This document shows positions 54,546 to 64,000 of a stretch of 64,000 nt of DNA, piece by piece. The stretch's first letter is position 1; each line of letters starts with the position of its first letter. Origin of the DNA: Batillaria attramentaria (lineage: Eukaryota > Mollusca > Gastropoda > Batillariidae); assembly GCA_018292915.2 (NCBI GenBank), contig JACVVK020000054.1:156001-220000 (forward strand). The letters run 5' to 3'. Under the pieces are notes generated by a model, which was not told the DNA's origin, searched no databases, and saw nothing but the letters and a program-made list of their open reading frames with translations. The position numbers were made by a program, and so were the translations under genes.

Positions 54546-57545
54546 TTTAGTATCATCCAATTTATTATTGTAAACACAACAAATTGTTGATTACATTTAA
54601 ACCTGCAACTGCACTCAGGTGCTCTTACAGTTTGATACGTAAGTCAGTTACATACTCATCAGTTCCATGTACTGAGATAGGCACTAAAAATCAGGTATAA
54701 TAACACTGAATGATATAACCAAATTAGAGTTCACCACTTCCAACAATTCCTAACTGAACTGAACATAAAGGGGAAAAACAAGTAACTAAATGGAACAACT
54801 GAAACTGATGTTGATAAGTTTTAATTTCACATGTGGAAGACTAACGAGAAAATAAACCAGAATGGAAACAGACGTTCATAAGTTACATTGGGAAAGCAAA
54901 ACTGAGAGCAAACCACACAGATCTTGCTATTTTGATAGAAAATGCACATCCACACTTCCAAAGTACACAAGAGTATATATCGTATTCAGTTTTGATATGA
55001 CCTTCACTTCATTATGAAGTGTGTTCATTGAATGTGTACATGAGCGATGCCAAATCTATGAATGTCTTGATGTGCTTTTTAAAAAAAAAAAATTTTAACT
55101 TTTCTTTTTCAGACATTCTAATCCAATATAGAGTTCCCATTTGTTGAACAGAAGTGTATACATGTATCTCTAATAAAATCTCCATTACCAAATGGTATTT
55201 GTAAATGGTGATATAAAACAAAAAAACACACACAAAAAAAAAAACACCATGGATTTTCACTTTTATCACGACAATGAAGATGATGATGGTCGCTTGTAAC
55301 ACACTGAAATGCTCCATACACAGCATGCTCTTACTCATTATTGCAAGACAAAAAACATTTCACAAGCAAGCAAAATGCTGAATTACATATAATCACATCA
55401 TTATCATCAGTGTATCTGCCAAGTCAACTCACGACAACCTTTAGTTTCAAATGCGTATAGTGCACACAAAATGGTTATGGGACTTAACCATGTGCTTTGG
55501 ATTTTACAATACATGTGATTACTGTTCATATACGTTAAATGTACACTGCAGTCCTAAATAAGATTTAGTGGTTTCACTGCAGATACTAAGTGGTTTCCAT
55601 AACTACAAATTCAAAAATAATTAAGTCCAATAATCAGAGAAACCGCTGATAACTGATAATTACCAAGAACACTGGTCAAGTATTTTGATGGATCTGTGCT
55701 AGTCTTATAGGTTGTCTTAAAGACACCATATGTTTATGCATTCATCAAGATGAAAATTTATCATCAGAGGCAAAAATCACCCACAGAAGTCGGAACACAG
55801 CGAAAAATGTGGTCTTCTCTGTAAGATTTTACACACATCCAGTATCAGTGTTCCATTAAGACGACACACATACCAGCACAGCCACACATATTGACCACAT
55901 ACAGACACAAACACACATGATATAGTTTGACCATGGTGTGGAATACATACAGGTACAGCATAACAAGTTGATATTACATCTCTCTCGGCTAATTGTTATG
56001 TTACCCTAGTAAAGTACATTGCTCAACCAACTCCAACAACCAAAACAAAACCAACAACAATCACTGATGAAGAACATCTCGCTTATCCTCGATCAGTTAT
56101 CTGTCAGTGGCATGCATGTAGATGTAATGTGTCGCCATCAGTGCTGTCTGCGAAGTATCCCAGGGTAAAAAAAACCCATAAAAGCTCTGTGTATAATGGC
56201 AGCAACTGACATCACTATGCATAAAAATACATGTGTACAGTACACTGATGATTGATGAAACTAATCTCAATAGCACTAATACACCTTGTCCAACATCCCA
56301 ATTTACAAAAAAAAAAAAGATATGGACAAAAAAAAAAGCAGTTACTGTTTTTAAAACAGACTGAAAAATAATATCACACTGTGCATGTACAAATAATGCA
56401 CCAATATAAATCTGAAGAGATTCAACGTGAACTGAAAGATATGGCACACTTCTGAAATCAATCTGAAAGCAAATAAGCTGTGACCAGCATATTTACCTGG
56501 TTACAATATGTTTGATTCCAACACCAGCACAAAATCTTACCACCACGATCTTACTGCTCATGACAAAAGCTGCTGCTCTGCACTGCATCAAATAACTCAT
56601 GGATCTAGAGCATGCACTGAGTTATGGACAGGCATGTTATGAAGAGAGACAGATGAAAGGAAAAGGTGCTGGTTTTGTTGCTGCCTCTCGCTCTCTCTCT
56701 CTCTAAATGTCCGTTCCGAGTGTGTGTTGTAGTGCATGGAAATTTAAATTGATATACTATTGTTTCATAGCACTACACTTCTGAAATGTCTCAAGTCTGA
56801 AATACAGTAAAGTATTGCCACAGATCTAAGAAGTTGCCAAAACTGGGGAAAACATAACCACCACATAGGCAAATCAAACGTGGTCAACGGCCGATATGTA
56901 TCAGGATATGTATAAGCTGTAGCCTCACATCAACTGGACACGATGTGAAACTTCTGATGTACAGGTAAATTTGAAATATACCTGAAAGGAACAAACAGTC
57001 TTTGGTTTTATCCTGACACTGCATTATTTCAGACTACTGGAAGAGAATAACTGAGTCCTGAACGCACAGTATTGTGCAGCAAAAACAAATGTGGGGGGCA
57101 AAACACTTGTTACACACTAAGCAATGCAGCCAGCAGTCAAAATACCGTATGACTTTCAACAATTAATGTGCTCCATGGAAGAGATCTTCCTTTTTCAACA
57201 CAGAGGCTGGTCAGCTGCAGGGTTTGCAAGTGCGGCTGGCTGTTTCATTAAGGAAATACCAACAATCCACTGCAGAATCAAGGATACCTACCAATATCGT
57301 GAAAATGTTTAAAAAGAAATACAGGCAAATTTCTTCAACAAATTTGCACATGGCACCTGTGCAGTACTATGCCATTACAATGATTATCAAACAAACAAAA
57401 ACAAAGCCACTGATACACTGTATATGGCACTTGCTAAACTGCACTTTCAAGGACAAGGAAGATGCCCCCATCCATCACTTCTATAACTGCACTGAGAAGA
57501 CACAAGTATCTGCACACTGTTCAACGCAACTGCAAAAAACTGTGT
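54546..57545 (-). other. ALDH4A1: probable ALDH4A1 3' UTR, about 3 kb
   Basis: AT-rich non-coding DNA directly after the stop codon on the minus strand. A polyadenylation signal AATAAA (plus-strand TTTATT at 54561-54566) lies near its far end. No other gene seen. The UTR length is inferred from that signal only. Confidence 0.5.
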
Positions 57546-57661
57546 TCACTTGTCCATGGAAGGGTAGCGACAGGATTCAAGAGGGATTGTCCGCTCCTTG
57601 ACAGCCTGAAGTGAGAGGAACCTGCTGAGATACAAGGGTCCTCCTGCCTTGTCATTGGTTC
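57546..57661 (-). CDS. ALDH4A1: ALDH4A1 last coding exon
   Basis: Encodes TNDKAGGPLYLSRFLSLQAV to YPSMDK, stop TGA at 57548-57546. Acceptor TATGTAG. Confidence 0.95.
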
Positions 57662-57816
57662 CTACATACAAAAAGTCACCATGAGAAATGCAAAGTTTTC
57701 AATCAGGAAAAAAAATTCCTCCATCACTCTACAGATAAAAGTGAAAGATTTCCATTAGGGTAAAGTGTCTATTATCTGCAGTGTTGTTATCAGAAATTAA
57801 ATAATTACGATAAGGG

Positions 57817-57878
<62 letters not shown>

Positions 57879-60800
57879 ACGCGCGAGGTGGGGGGGGGGG
57901 GGGGTCACTGTTTTGCTTTTCCTTCCTGCCAGTACTTGCAATTTGGTTGCAAAAATAGATCATTTTCAGTGTACCATTTACTATATTTCTCTAAGTACAT
58001 GCAAAACAAGAAAGTTACCAGAAAGCCGTGCTCCTCCAAATGGCTGCTGTCCAACAACGGAGCCTGTGCTCTTGTCGTTTATGTAGAAGTTGCCGGCGGT
58101 GTCGCGGAATGCATCAATCAGCATCTCCCTGACCTTGGGATCTTGGACAAAGATGGCTCCTGTCAGGGCGAATGGCGAGGTGGTGTCGGCCAATTCCACT
58201 GTCTCCATCAGCTTGTCATCAGGATAGGGGTACACTGTCAGCACAGGTCCAAAAATTTCCTACCGAAAAGATATGCAAAATGAAGCTTATTAGTGAGTAG
58301 AGTATCCCGCTGTGTGATGTTACACTATAAAAGGAATCTGACTATACACCACCCTGCTTCGCCTTTATCCTTATCTGTTTCCATTTGAGAGATTCACCTC
58401 ATCCTGTACACATGTGCTCAGGAAGGGGAAAAACCTCACTGCTCAAACTCTCAAAAGTCAGTCCACATCACTTCCTTTCAAGAACGTGAGCTGTCTCTAA
58501 AAAGGCAAAGTCAATGTGTTAATAAAGTAAAGAAAATGTTTTTTAATGATAATAAAATTTTTAAAATTAACTATGAACTAGTTTGTCAGCGAGAGCTCAG
58601 CCCCTCCTCGCATTCTCTGTATGAAGTCTAACATCATGTGAAAAATCTTCTCTACACAATATGCTCATGCTACGTATACATGTATTATACATGCATCGCA
58701 AAACTACTGTACTTCCATCTTCTGGCAGTTGTCAAATGGTGCAAAGTCTTACCTCTTGCATCAGTTTGTTCTTAGGATCTTTTGTTTCAACAATTGTAGG
58801 TTCAACAAAGTAGCCCTTGCTGCAAAGAAAACACAGCACACACAATCAGTAAAATATTCTGAAAAAAGAAGCCTTAGCTGACAGCTGGTCTTCAATAAGG
58901 GTGGCCATCAACCACTTCCTGTACTGCATAATGTTACGTCACAGTCAGCCAGCAAGGAAACCAAACAAGACCCAAAACTATGAAGTCTCCAATCTCACAC
59001 ATTCTGGCTACAATCATGAGCATGCATACATCAGGAAACAAATGATACTAGATCACATACCTGTCATCACAATTGCCGCCAGTCACAATGGTGAGGGATG
59101 GGTCTGATCTGGCCTGTTCCAGGTATGCCTTGATACGAGCGAATGCCTGTTGCATGTAATATTACATGTATGTTAGCTCAAAGAAGTAAATAAAAACACC
59201 AAAACATAAAGCTTTGGAAATTTCAATCCCTGAAAAGCTCTGCTTTACTCAAGAAATAAATCAAGAAATAAATTAACTGGAAAGTTACTTACTTACTTAG
59301 GCCCCTGGCTCCAAGTGGAGCACAGGCCATAGACAGACTGGAAAGTTAGGAAGAAGAAAAAAAGATGCTTACTGTTCTACTTTGTGAAACTTTAAAAAAA
59401 AAATCTAATCATCAAGGGTGACCTTCTGGGCAAGCGTCACAAGAAACAGTGCAGAAAGAACTGAATCAGTACTGTCATCACCTTGTCGTCAATTACAGCA
59501 GTGACCAGATTCTCTTTGTCTAGCGGTGACCCCATCTTGACCTCCTTCATGACCTCCAGCATGCGTTCTTTGACCTTGGGCCACATGGACTGTGGGATGT
59601 ATGCACGAGAGCAGGCTGAGCACTTCTGTCCGTTGTACTCAAACGAAGAGAGGATGGTGCCATACACCACAGAATCCAAGTTGGCCGAGTTGTGAACAAA
59701 GTGCATGTTCTTGCCTCCACACTCTGTAAAACAAATGTGTGCTGGTAACTGATGACAGCAGTCACAGGACAAATGGATCATATTGGTTGCTTACTTATTC
59801 AGCACATCACTCCATTAATCATCTGAAATCTTTTTCTTTCTGGTTTTTGCTTCTTTGAAACCTCTTCATAAGCACTTAGAAAAGGTGGAGACGTGTGCTG
59901 TTTCAAGTCTACGTCATCATCATCATCCTTCACTATCCTAATGTTCCCTGCTGACCACTTGTATTGTTATCGTATCAACCAGCTTCTTCATAATTTCACA
60001 GCTTTTCCTTAAATACTAGTATCAGCAAAACACACAAGACAAGAATCCACTGTAAGAAGAACAGACAAAGTAACAAACCTCCGATCAGGCGTGGGTATGT
60101 CTTGTAGACGTCAAGATTCTGAGCAACTTGCTTCCACAGCCACTTGAAAGTTCTGGAGAGGACAAAAACACATTGGTGATCAGGCTAAAAAACAAAACAA
60201 AACCAAAAAAAACCCTGCTATGTAGTCATGTCTAACGTAAGTTATAAACAAAGGTTTTCCATGTCAATCCATCATAGACAGGCAAAAACCAACCCTTCAA
60301 TCCAAAAGCAAGATTTTCATTTTCAGCCCATGAAAACCCCTGATATATCCACACACTGCACATATTTACTGCAGAAATGGAGCTGAACATTATCAAAAAT
60401 TGCAAATTTTTCACAGGCTGTCTCAATTACATGTAATTCAGACCACCACCACCACCAAACAGATGAACAAACACTGATGCTGACCTCACGCTGCCAGTGA
60501 AGTTGACACCGGCAAGGCCAGGGGAGGTAATGACATTGTCACCAAACACTGGGCCATCTGCTGGCGTAAAGTTGATGATGCCCGGTGGAAGACCAGCCTC
60601 ACGGTACACCTTGTATGCCACATAGTTTGACAGCAGGGCTGTGTCTGATGGCTTCCACAGTGCCACATTTCCCTGTGGCAGACATGTTCTCACGTCAATG
60701 TCACCAACTTTGCCCAAAATCAATGCAAAATTCTTTCCAATGGAACAGAGCATAGTACTGGGAAATGCGAGCAGTACACCTCCATAATCATATCAGCCTT

Positions 60801-60884
60801 ACCGCAAGTGCTGGAGCCATGGGCAGGTGCCCCCCAATCGCAGTGAAGTTGAATGGACAGATGGCTGCCCAGAAACCCTGTCAA

Positions 60885-60956
<72 letters not shown>

Positions 60957-62356
60957 CAATGCTTTGATCTAGACAACAATGATGCACTGCTGTCTGCAAC
61001 ACACCTAAATACACCCAAGAAGCTCAAGACACATCTAGTCGAAATAGGAAGCAATTAAATGAAAGCTGATCAGCAGTGAGCACTTTTCAGAAAGACTCAA
61101 AAGAAACTACAAAACTGAATTTTAAAAAATATTTAAAACACAAAAAACAAAGTTCAGAGATCTGTAAATATGAAAGCTCTGATAAGTGACACACTGCTGG
61201 TGACAATCACAGAGTATATCTCACCTCCGTGGCCCTGTACTGCATGGTATTTTTTGTGAAATCATTGGGGCTGATTGGCTGGTACTCCATTATTTTCTGA
61301 AACACAAATAAAAAAGGTTTAATACATGTAATTATCACCTCACACCAGAGGATTAACATCCACAGAAGACTAGAATTTCACCATTGCTGAAATCAAGACC
61401 GTCTTCACACTTCCTTGCTCACACTTTCTGATCTCTCTCTCTCTCTCTCCCTCATTAGAAAAGGCAGGGTAGGTAGGCATGTAGAGTAAAGTGGGCAATC
61501 TTGGAAATATGTCTGGGCTACCGAGACATTAACTGAAGAATCAGATAAGGAGGTGGGAAACTGCATACCCCTGCAAACTGGACATTGAATCGAAGAAAGT
61601 CAATCAGCTCAGCAGCAGCATCAATCTCTGCCTGGAAGATGTTTTTGCCCTGAAATTTCAGAGAAAACCATCATTATAAGCAAGCATTTTGTTGCAGTAG
61701 GAGCAGCCCACTTTTCCCCTACTAAAGGATGAATGAAATTCTAACCCCAAAAAGTGTGAAATCTGATACAGTGGTGTATACGTAACTTGCTACGCTGACT
61801 CTTTGCACCCCATGAATGCAATATGCTAGCATTGTTATGGGGATAAACATTGCAGGAAACTGAGATAAAATGCCTTACATATTAATGCACCTATTACTAT
61901 GGACTAATATTTGAGCATGACCCCCACTATCACGAAGTTCCAGACACCGACCTGACCCAGCATGGTGGCTGCCATGATGTCCATGCGGTATTTACCAGCC
62001 AGCAGATCTGCCGCCTTCAGGAAAATCTGGCTTCGTTCCTCCTGGGGACGTCTCTCCCAGTCTTTGCGTGCTTTGAGGCAAGAGTCGATGGCTTTCTTCA
62101 ACAGATCCTAAGAAAAACACATTTTTGCTGGACCATTCAATATCATCTTTTCTACTTACTTCAATTTTGCCCTCCCACATTTGCAAAAGCAGCAAGCATT
62201 AACTTCATCCACACATGCAGTCCAAACTTAAAGCTGGGAAGTGGGGAGAACACAGAAAAAAACATGTAGTCCACTGGCATAAATGGAAAGAATTCATTTC
62301 ATATAGGTAAATGCTGCATTGTTTTGGTCTACCCAATCTGATTTACTGGCAACTGT

Positions 62357-62433
<77 letters not shown>

Positions 62434-63208
62434 GTGAGACAGAAGCTGTTTCTGTACAAACAGCTTTCTAAAGCTATAATGGTACTCACTGGAGTAGCAT
62501 AGTAGAATGTAGCCACTTTCTTTTGATGATCAAATGGCTGAAAAAGATTAATATTATGTATAACAGCATTATATCTCAAGCAGCCAAACTAATTAGCCAT
62601 GGCAACAATACCTTGTTAAAAAAAATCCCAAAACCCTTAAATTACAGGCTTACAATCCCCATACCTCCCCTGCTTGATGCCATCACTTGAGCTAATGTCA
62701 TGAAATTAAGATGTCTTGTTCTAAGTTCCTGTACAAACTGGATCTACTACCGGCAGTGCAGCATCCAAAGGATGTACCAAGCACTGATTACACCTCGTGC
62801 AGAAGAATTCAGCCAAAAAAGAATGTAATAATTTACACCGGCGCACTTTGTTACACACTTGAGTCAAAAACTGGTGGTTTTATAACAGCAAATGATTCCC
62901 CCAACAGAGGATAAAAATTGTATGCTTGATCATGCACTGGTACCTCTATGTCAGATAACTACATGTTTTACAGTTAGCTTTGTCAACTGTGTTTTGTAGT
63001 ACTCACCCGCACTTGGTTACGAACATGCTTTGTGCGGATTTCTTCATCCCCAATGACAATAGGCACATCTTCCACCGTGTTCTCGTATCGCTTTAGTGTC
63101 TCCTCTAGCTCCTTGCGCTCTTTACTGCCAGGTGCATAGTCCAGGACTGGCTCGTTCACTGCCTGGTAACCTTGCAGGGAGGACATCTCCCGACCCACCA
63201 GGCTCCTC
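57546..63208 (-). CDS. ALDH4A1: ALDH4A1, mitochondrial delta-1-pyrroline-5-carboxylate dehydrogenase (N-terminal leader exon unresolved)
   Basis: Oxidises glutamate semialdehyde/P5C to glutamate with NAD+, the last step of proline catabolism in the mitochondrial matrix. Exons on the minus strand: 63208-63007, 62537-62490, 62107-61952, 61649-61569, 61296-61225, 60877-60803, 60672-60485, 60152-60079, 59723-59482, 59146-59061, 58819-58753, 58259-58019 and 57661-57546, giving 548 residues with consistent phases. Motifs: ICPFNFTAIGGHLPMAPALA, GNVALWKPSDTA, NFTGS, the active-site Glu in GECGGKN, the catalytic Cys in EYNGQKCSACSR, EIFGPVLTVYPYPDD, and GNFYINDKSTGSVVGQQPFG. Human ALDH4A1 is 563 aa, so only the targeting-peptide exon is missing; no candidate upstream was convincing. 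Confidence 0.96.
57816..57904. repeat. (GT)n microsatellite and G run
   Basis: About 30 GT units, then GCACGCGCGAGG and about 15 G, within the last ALDH4A1 intron. Confidence 0.95.
58019..58259 (-). CDS. ALDH4A1: ALDH4A1 exon, EIFGPVLTV to GARLSG
   Basis: 80 codons with the NAD-binding/oligomerisation part GNFYINDKSTGSVVGQQPFG. Acceptor TCGGTAG, donor GTAACT. Confidence 0.95.
58753..58819 (-). CDS. ALDH4A1: ALDH4A1 exon, KGYFVEPTIVETKDP
   Basis: 22 codons ending KLMQE, joined in phase to EIFGP. Acceptor TTTGCAG, donor GTAAGA. Confidence 0.95.
59061..59146 (-). CDS. ALDH4A1: ALDH4A1 exon, AFARIKAYLEQARSDPS
   Basis: Encodes LTIVTGGNCDD at its end. Acceptor CAACAG, donor GTATGT. Confidence 0.95.
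59482..59723 (-). CDS. ALDH4A1: ALDH4A1 exon with catalytic Cys
   Basis: 80 codons: ECGGKNMHFVHNSANLDSVV to FEYNGQKCSACSRAYIPQSM and NLVTAVIDDK. Matches both aldehyde dehydrogenase active-site patterns. Confidence 0.96.
60079..60152 (-). CDS. ALDH4A1: ALDH4A1 exon, TFKWLWKQVAQNLDVYKTYP
   Basis: Ends RLIG plus a split Glu codon, the active-site Glu of GECGGKN. Acceptor CTCCAG, donor GTTTGT. Confidence 0.95.
60485..60672 (-). CDS. ALDH4A1: ALDH4A1 exon, GNVALWKPSDTALL to FTGSV
   Basis: 62 codons. The stronger-looking donor GTGAGG five bases earlier would break the frame; the donor GTCAGC at 60484 restores GSVRTFKWLWKQ, matching the family. Confidence 0.93.
60803..60877 (-). CDS. ALDH4A1: ALDH4A1 exon, GFWAAICPFNFTAIGGHLPM
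   Basis: 25 codons. The acceptor GATTGACAG lies about 10 nt after a long (TG)n tract. Donor GTAAGG. Confidence 0.95.
60888..60956 (-). repeat. (CA)n microsatellite just upstream of an ALDH4A1 splice acceptor
   Basis: About 34 CA units on the plus strand, i.e. (TG)n in the transcript, ending about 10 nt before the exon at 60877. Confidence 0.95.
61225..61296 (-). CDS. ALDH4A1: ALDH4A1 exon, KIMEYQPISPNDFTKNTMQY
   Basis: 24 codons, ends RATE. Acceptor TTTCAG, donor GTGAGA. Confidence 0.94.
61569..61649 (-). CDS. ALDH4A1: ALDH4A1 exon, GKNIFQAEIDAAAELIDFLR
   Basis: 27 codons ending FNVQFAG. Acceptor TTTCAG, donor GTATGC. Confidence 0.95.
61952..62107 (-). CDS. ALDH4A1: ALDH4A1 exon, DLLKKAIDSCLKARKDWERR
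   Basis: 52 codons, ends IMAATMLGQ. Acceptor TTCTTAG, donor GTCGGT. Confidence 0.95.
62361..62429. repeat. (GT)n microsatellite
   Basis: About 34 GT units in an ALDH4A1 intron, 60 nt from the donor of the 62490-62537 exon. Confidence 0.95.
62490..62537 (-). CDS. ALDH4A1: ALDH4A1 exon, PFDHQKKVATFYYATP
   Basis: A 16-codon exon matching SPFNHGHKVAKFCYAD-like sequence in vertebrates. Acceptor TTTTCAG, donor GTGAGT. Confidence 0.94.
63007..63208 (-). CDS. ALDH4A1: ALDH4A1 first recognisable coding exon
   Basis: 67 complete codons, SLVGREMSSLQGYQAVNEPV to IGDEEIRTKHVRNQVR. The acceptor TGTGTCAG follows a TG tract instead of a normal pyrimidine tract. An exon ending in phase 2 must precede it. 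An in-frame Met lies at the eighth codon but aligns inside the mature protein of relatives. Confidence 0.92.
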
Positions 63209-64000
63209 CTGACACACACACACACACAAACACAGCCACACACTCAGGTGTTACCAGCATAAATTCACATGATATGCTCTGAGGAACTATAAACACTTAA
63301 TTGTCATAATAAATACATATTGAAAAAGTATACTGCATACATTATTTAACTTTTTAATGTTGGGTAGGGCTTTGAAACACTAACCGGGTGTTGTTGCAGG
63401 GTCAGTGTTGTGTGTTTTCAAAGTCAGTAACTTACACTTCAGGTACAGTGAAAGGTATGTAGCTAAGGTAAAACCTATACCTCTCACAACAGAGACATAT
63501 ACATAGAGTTCCTGTTCAGTCTTATTTACGGTGGGGTCGGTCAGGGACGTGTCAAATTCACGCTTGACTGCTTTGCTTTGTGCTCCGGATACTGAAGCAG
63601 GTTTCTACGGCAGGTCTGCCATGAGATCAGGTTACTGTCTAACTTTCTGAACTTTACGAGACAATGTTGGATGTAAAGAGATCTGTCCTAGCTTCTACGT
63701 CCCGGCTCGCGCAAGATTCAGGCATGACGCTAAGTCATGATGCTCTTGCCATACCTTTGCCATTAAAGCACACGCTATATTGTGAAACACAATGCAACAA
63801 TCACAGGTAACGTGCAAGCTGTTCACAGATACGAACTGCTAACGATGTCAACGCAAGTGTCCTTCACAACGGTGCACGACGTGCGTAGTTTATGCACCCG
63901 AAAAAGCAAGTTGCAATAGTGCAAAAAGCAAGTTGATCTCCAATGTTCGCGAGTCACTTCTGCGCAGTACACAAAACAGTCTCCCTGCACAATGGTAAAA
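63209..64000 (-). other. ALDH4A1: ALDH4A1 upstream intron, leader exon and promoter region
   Basis: It should hold, or lie next to, the mitochondrial leader exon. Small ATG frames near 63760 and 63722 on the minus strand could splice in the right phase, but none is conserved enough to choose. A strong donor GTAAGT sits at 63434. No other gene seen. Confidence 0.35.

Noticed and set aside
60485..61225. Use of the donor GTGAGG at 60489 for the ALDH4A1 exon ending FTGS
   Set aside because: It looks stronger but would shift the frame of the next exon. The donor GTCAGC at 60484 gives the conserved GSVRTFKWLW join.

Overview
This is eukaryotic nuclear DNA. Its genes are split by GT-AG introns, and the intergenic DNA is full of dinucleotide microsatellites, tRNA-derived SINEs with target-site duplications and small inverted-repeat transposons. 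Protein similarity and repeat style suggest a mollusc, probably a gastropod; that assignment is inference. No rRNA, true tRNA, CRISPR array or prokaryotic operon is visible.

Layout. (1) Positions 1-19.5 kb: I could not support any protein gene. The stretch holds SINEs (one inserted in another, several with 12-15 bp duplications), an 118-bp tandem repeat, a two-unit satellite, many microsatellites and an unusual excess of TCAGT/ACTGA words. (2) 19576-39268, plus strand: a complete facilitative sugar transporter of the SLC2A/GLUT family, 12 coding exons, 555 aa. Exon 1 carries only four codons and is followed by a 13.3-kb intron. (3) 26896-31390, inside that intron: a full-length Ginger1 DNA transposon of 4495 bp with inverted termini of about 225 bp, a CCGG target duplication, an intron-containing integrase-like transposase and a C-terminal OTU cysteine-protease domain reached through a one-base frame break. 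(4) 39.3-48.1 kb: 3' flank of the GLUT gene, facing the 3' end of the next gene. (5) 48131-53169, minus strand: the PP2C-type phosphatase ILKAP, 9 coding exons, about 352 aa. (6) 53.2-54.5 kb: a short intergenic stretch with a decayed SINE and a 4-copy tandem repeat. (7) 57546-63208, minus strand: ALDH4A1, mitochondrial delta-1-pyrroline-5-carboxylate dehydrogenase, 13 coding exons. Only the N-terminal leader exon is unresolved; a probable 3-kb 3' UTR runs down to about 54.55 kb.

The three host genes are ordinary single-copy metabolic or signalling genes with no sign of acting as one unit. ILKAP and ALDH4A1 lie head-to-tail on the minus strand and GLUT converges on ILKAP. The most notable biology is the Ginger1 element, the word-enrichment and micro-insertion signature in intergenic DNA, and TG/CA microsatellites that abut four splice sites.
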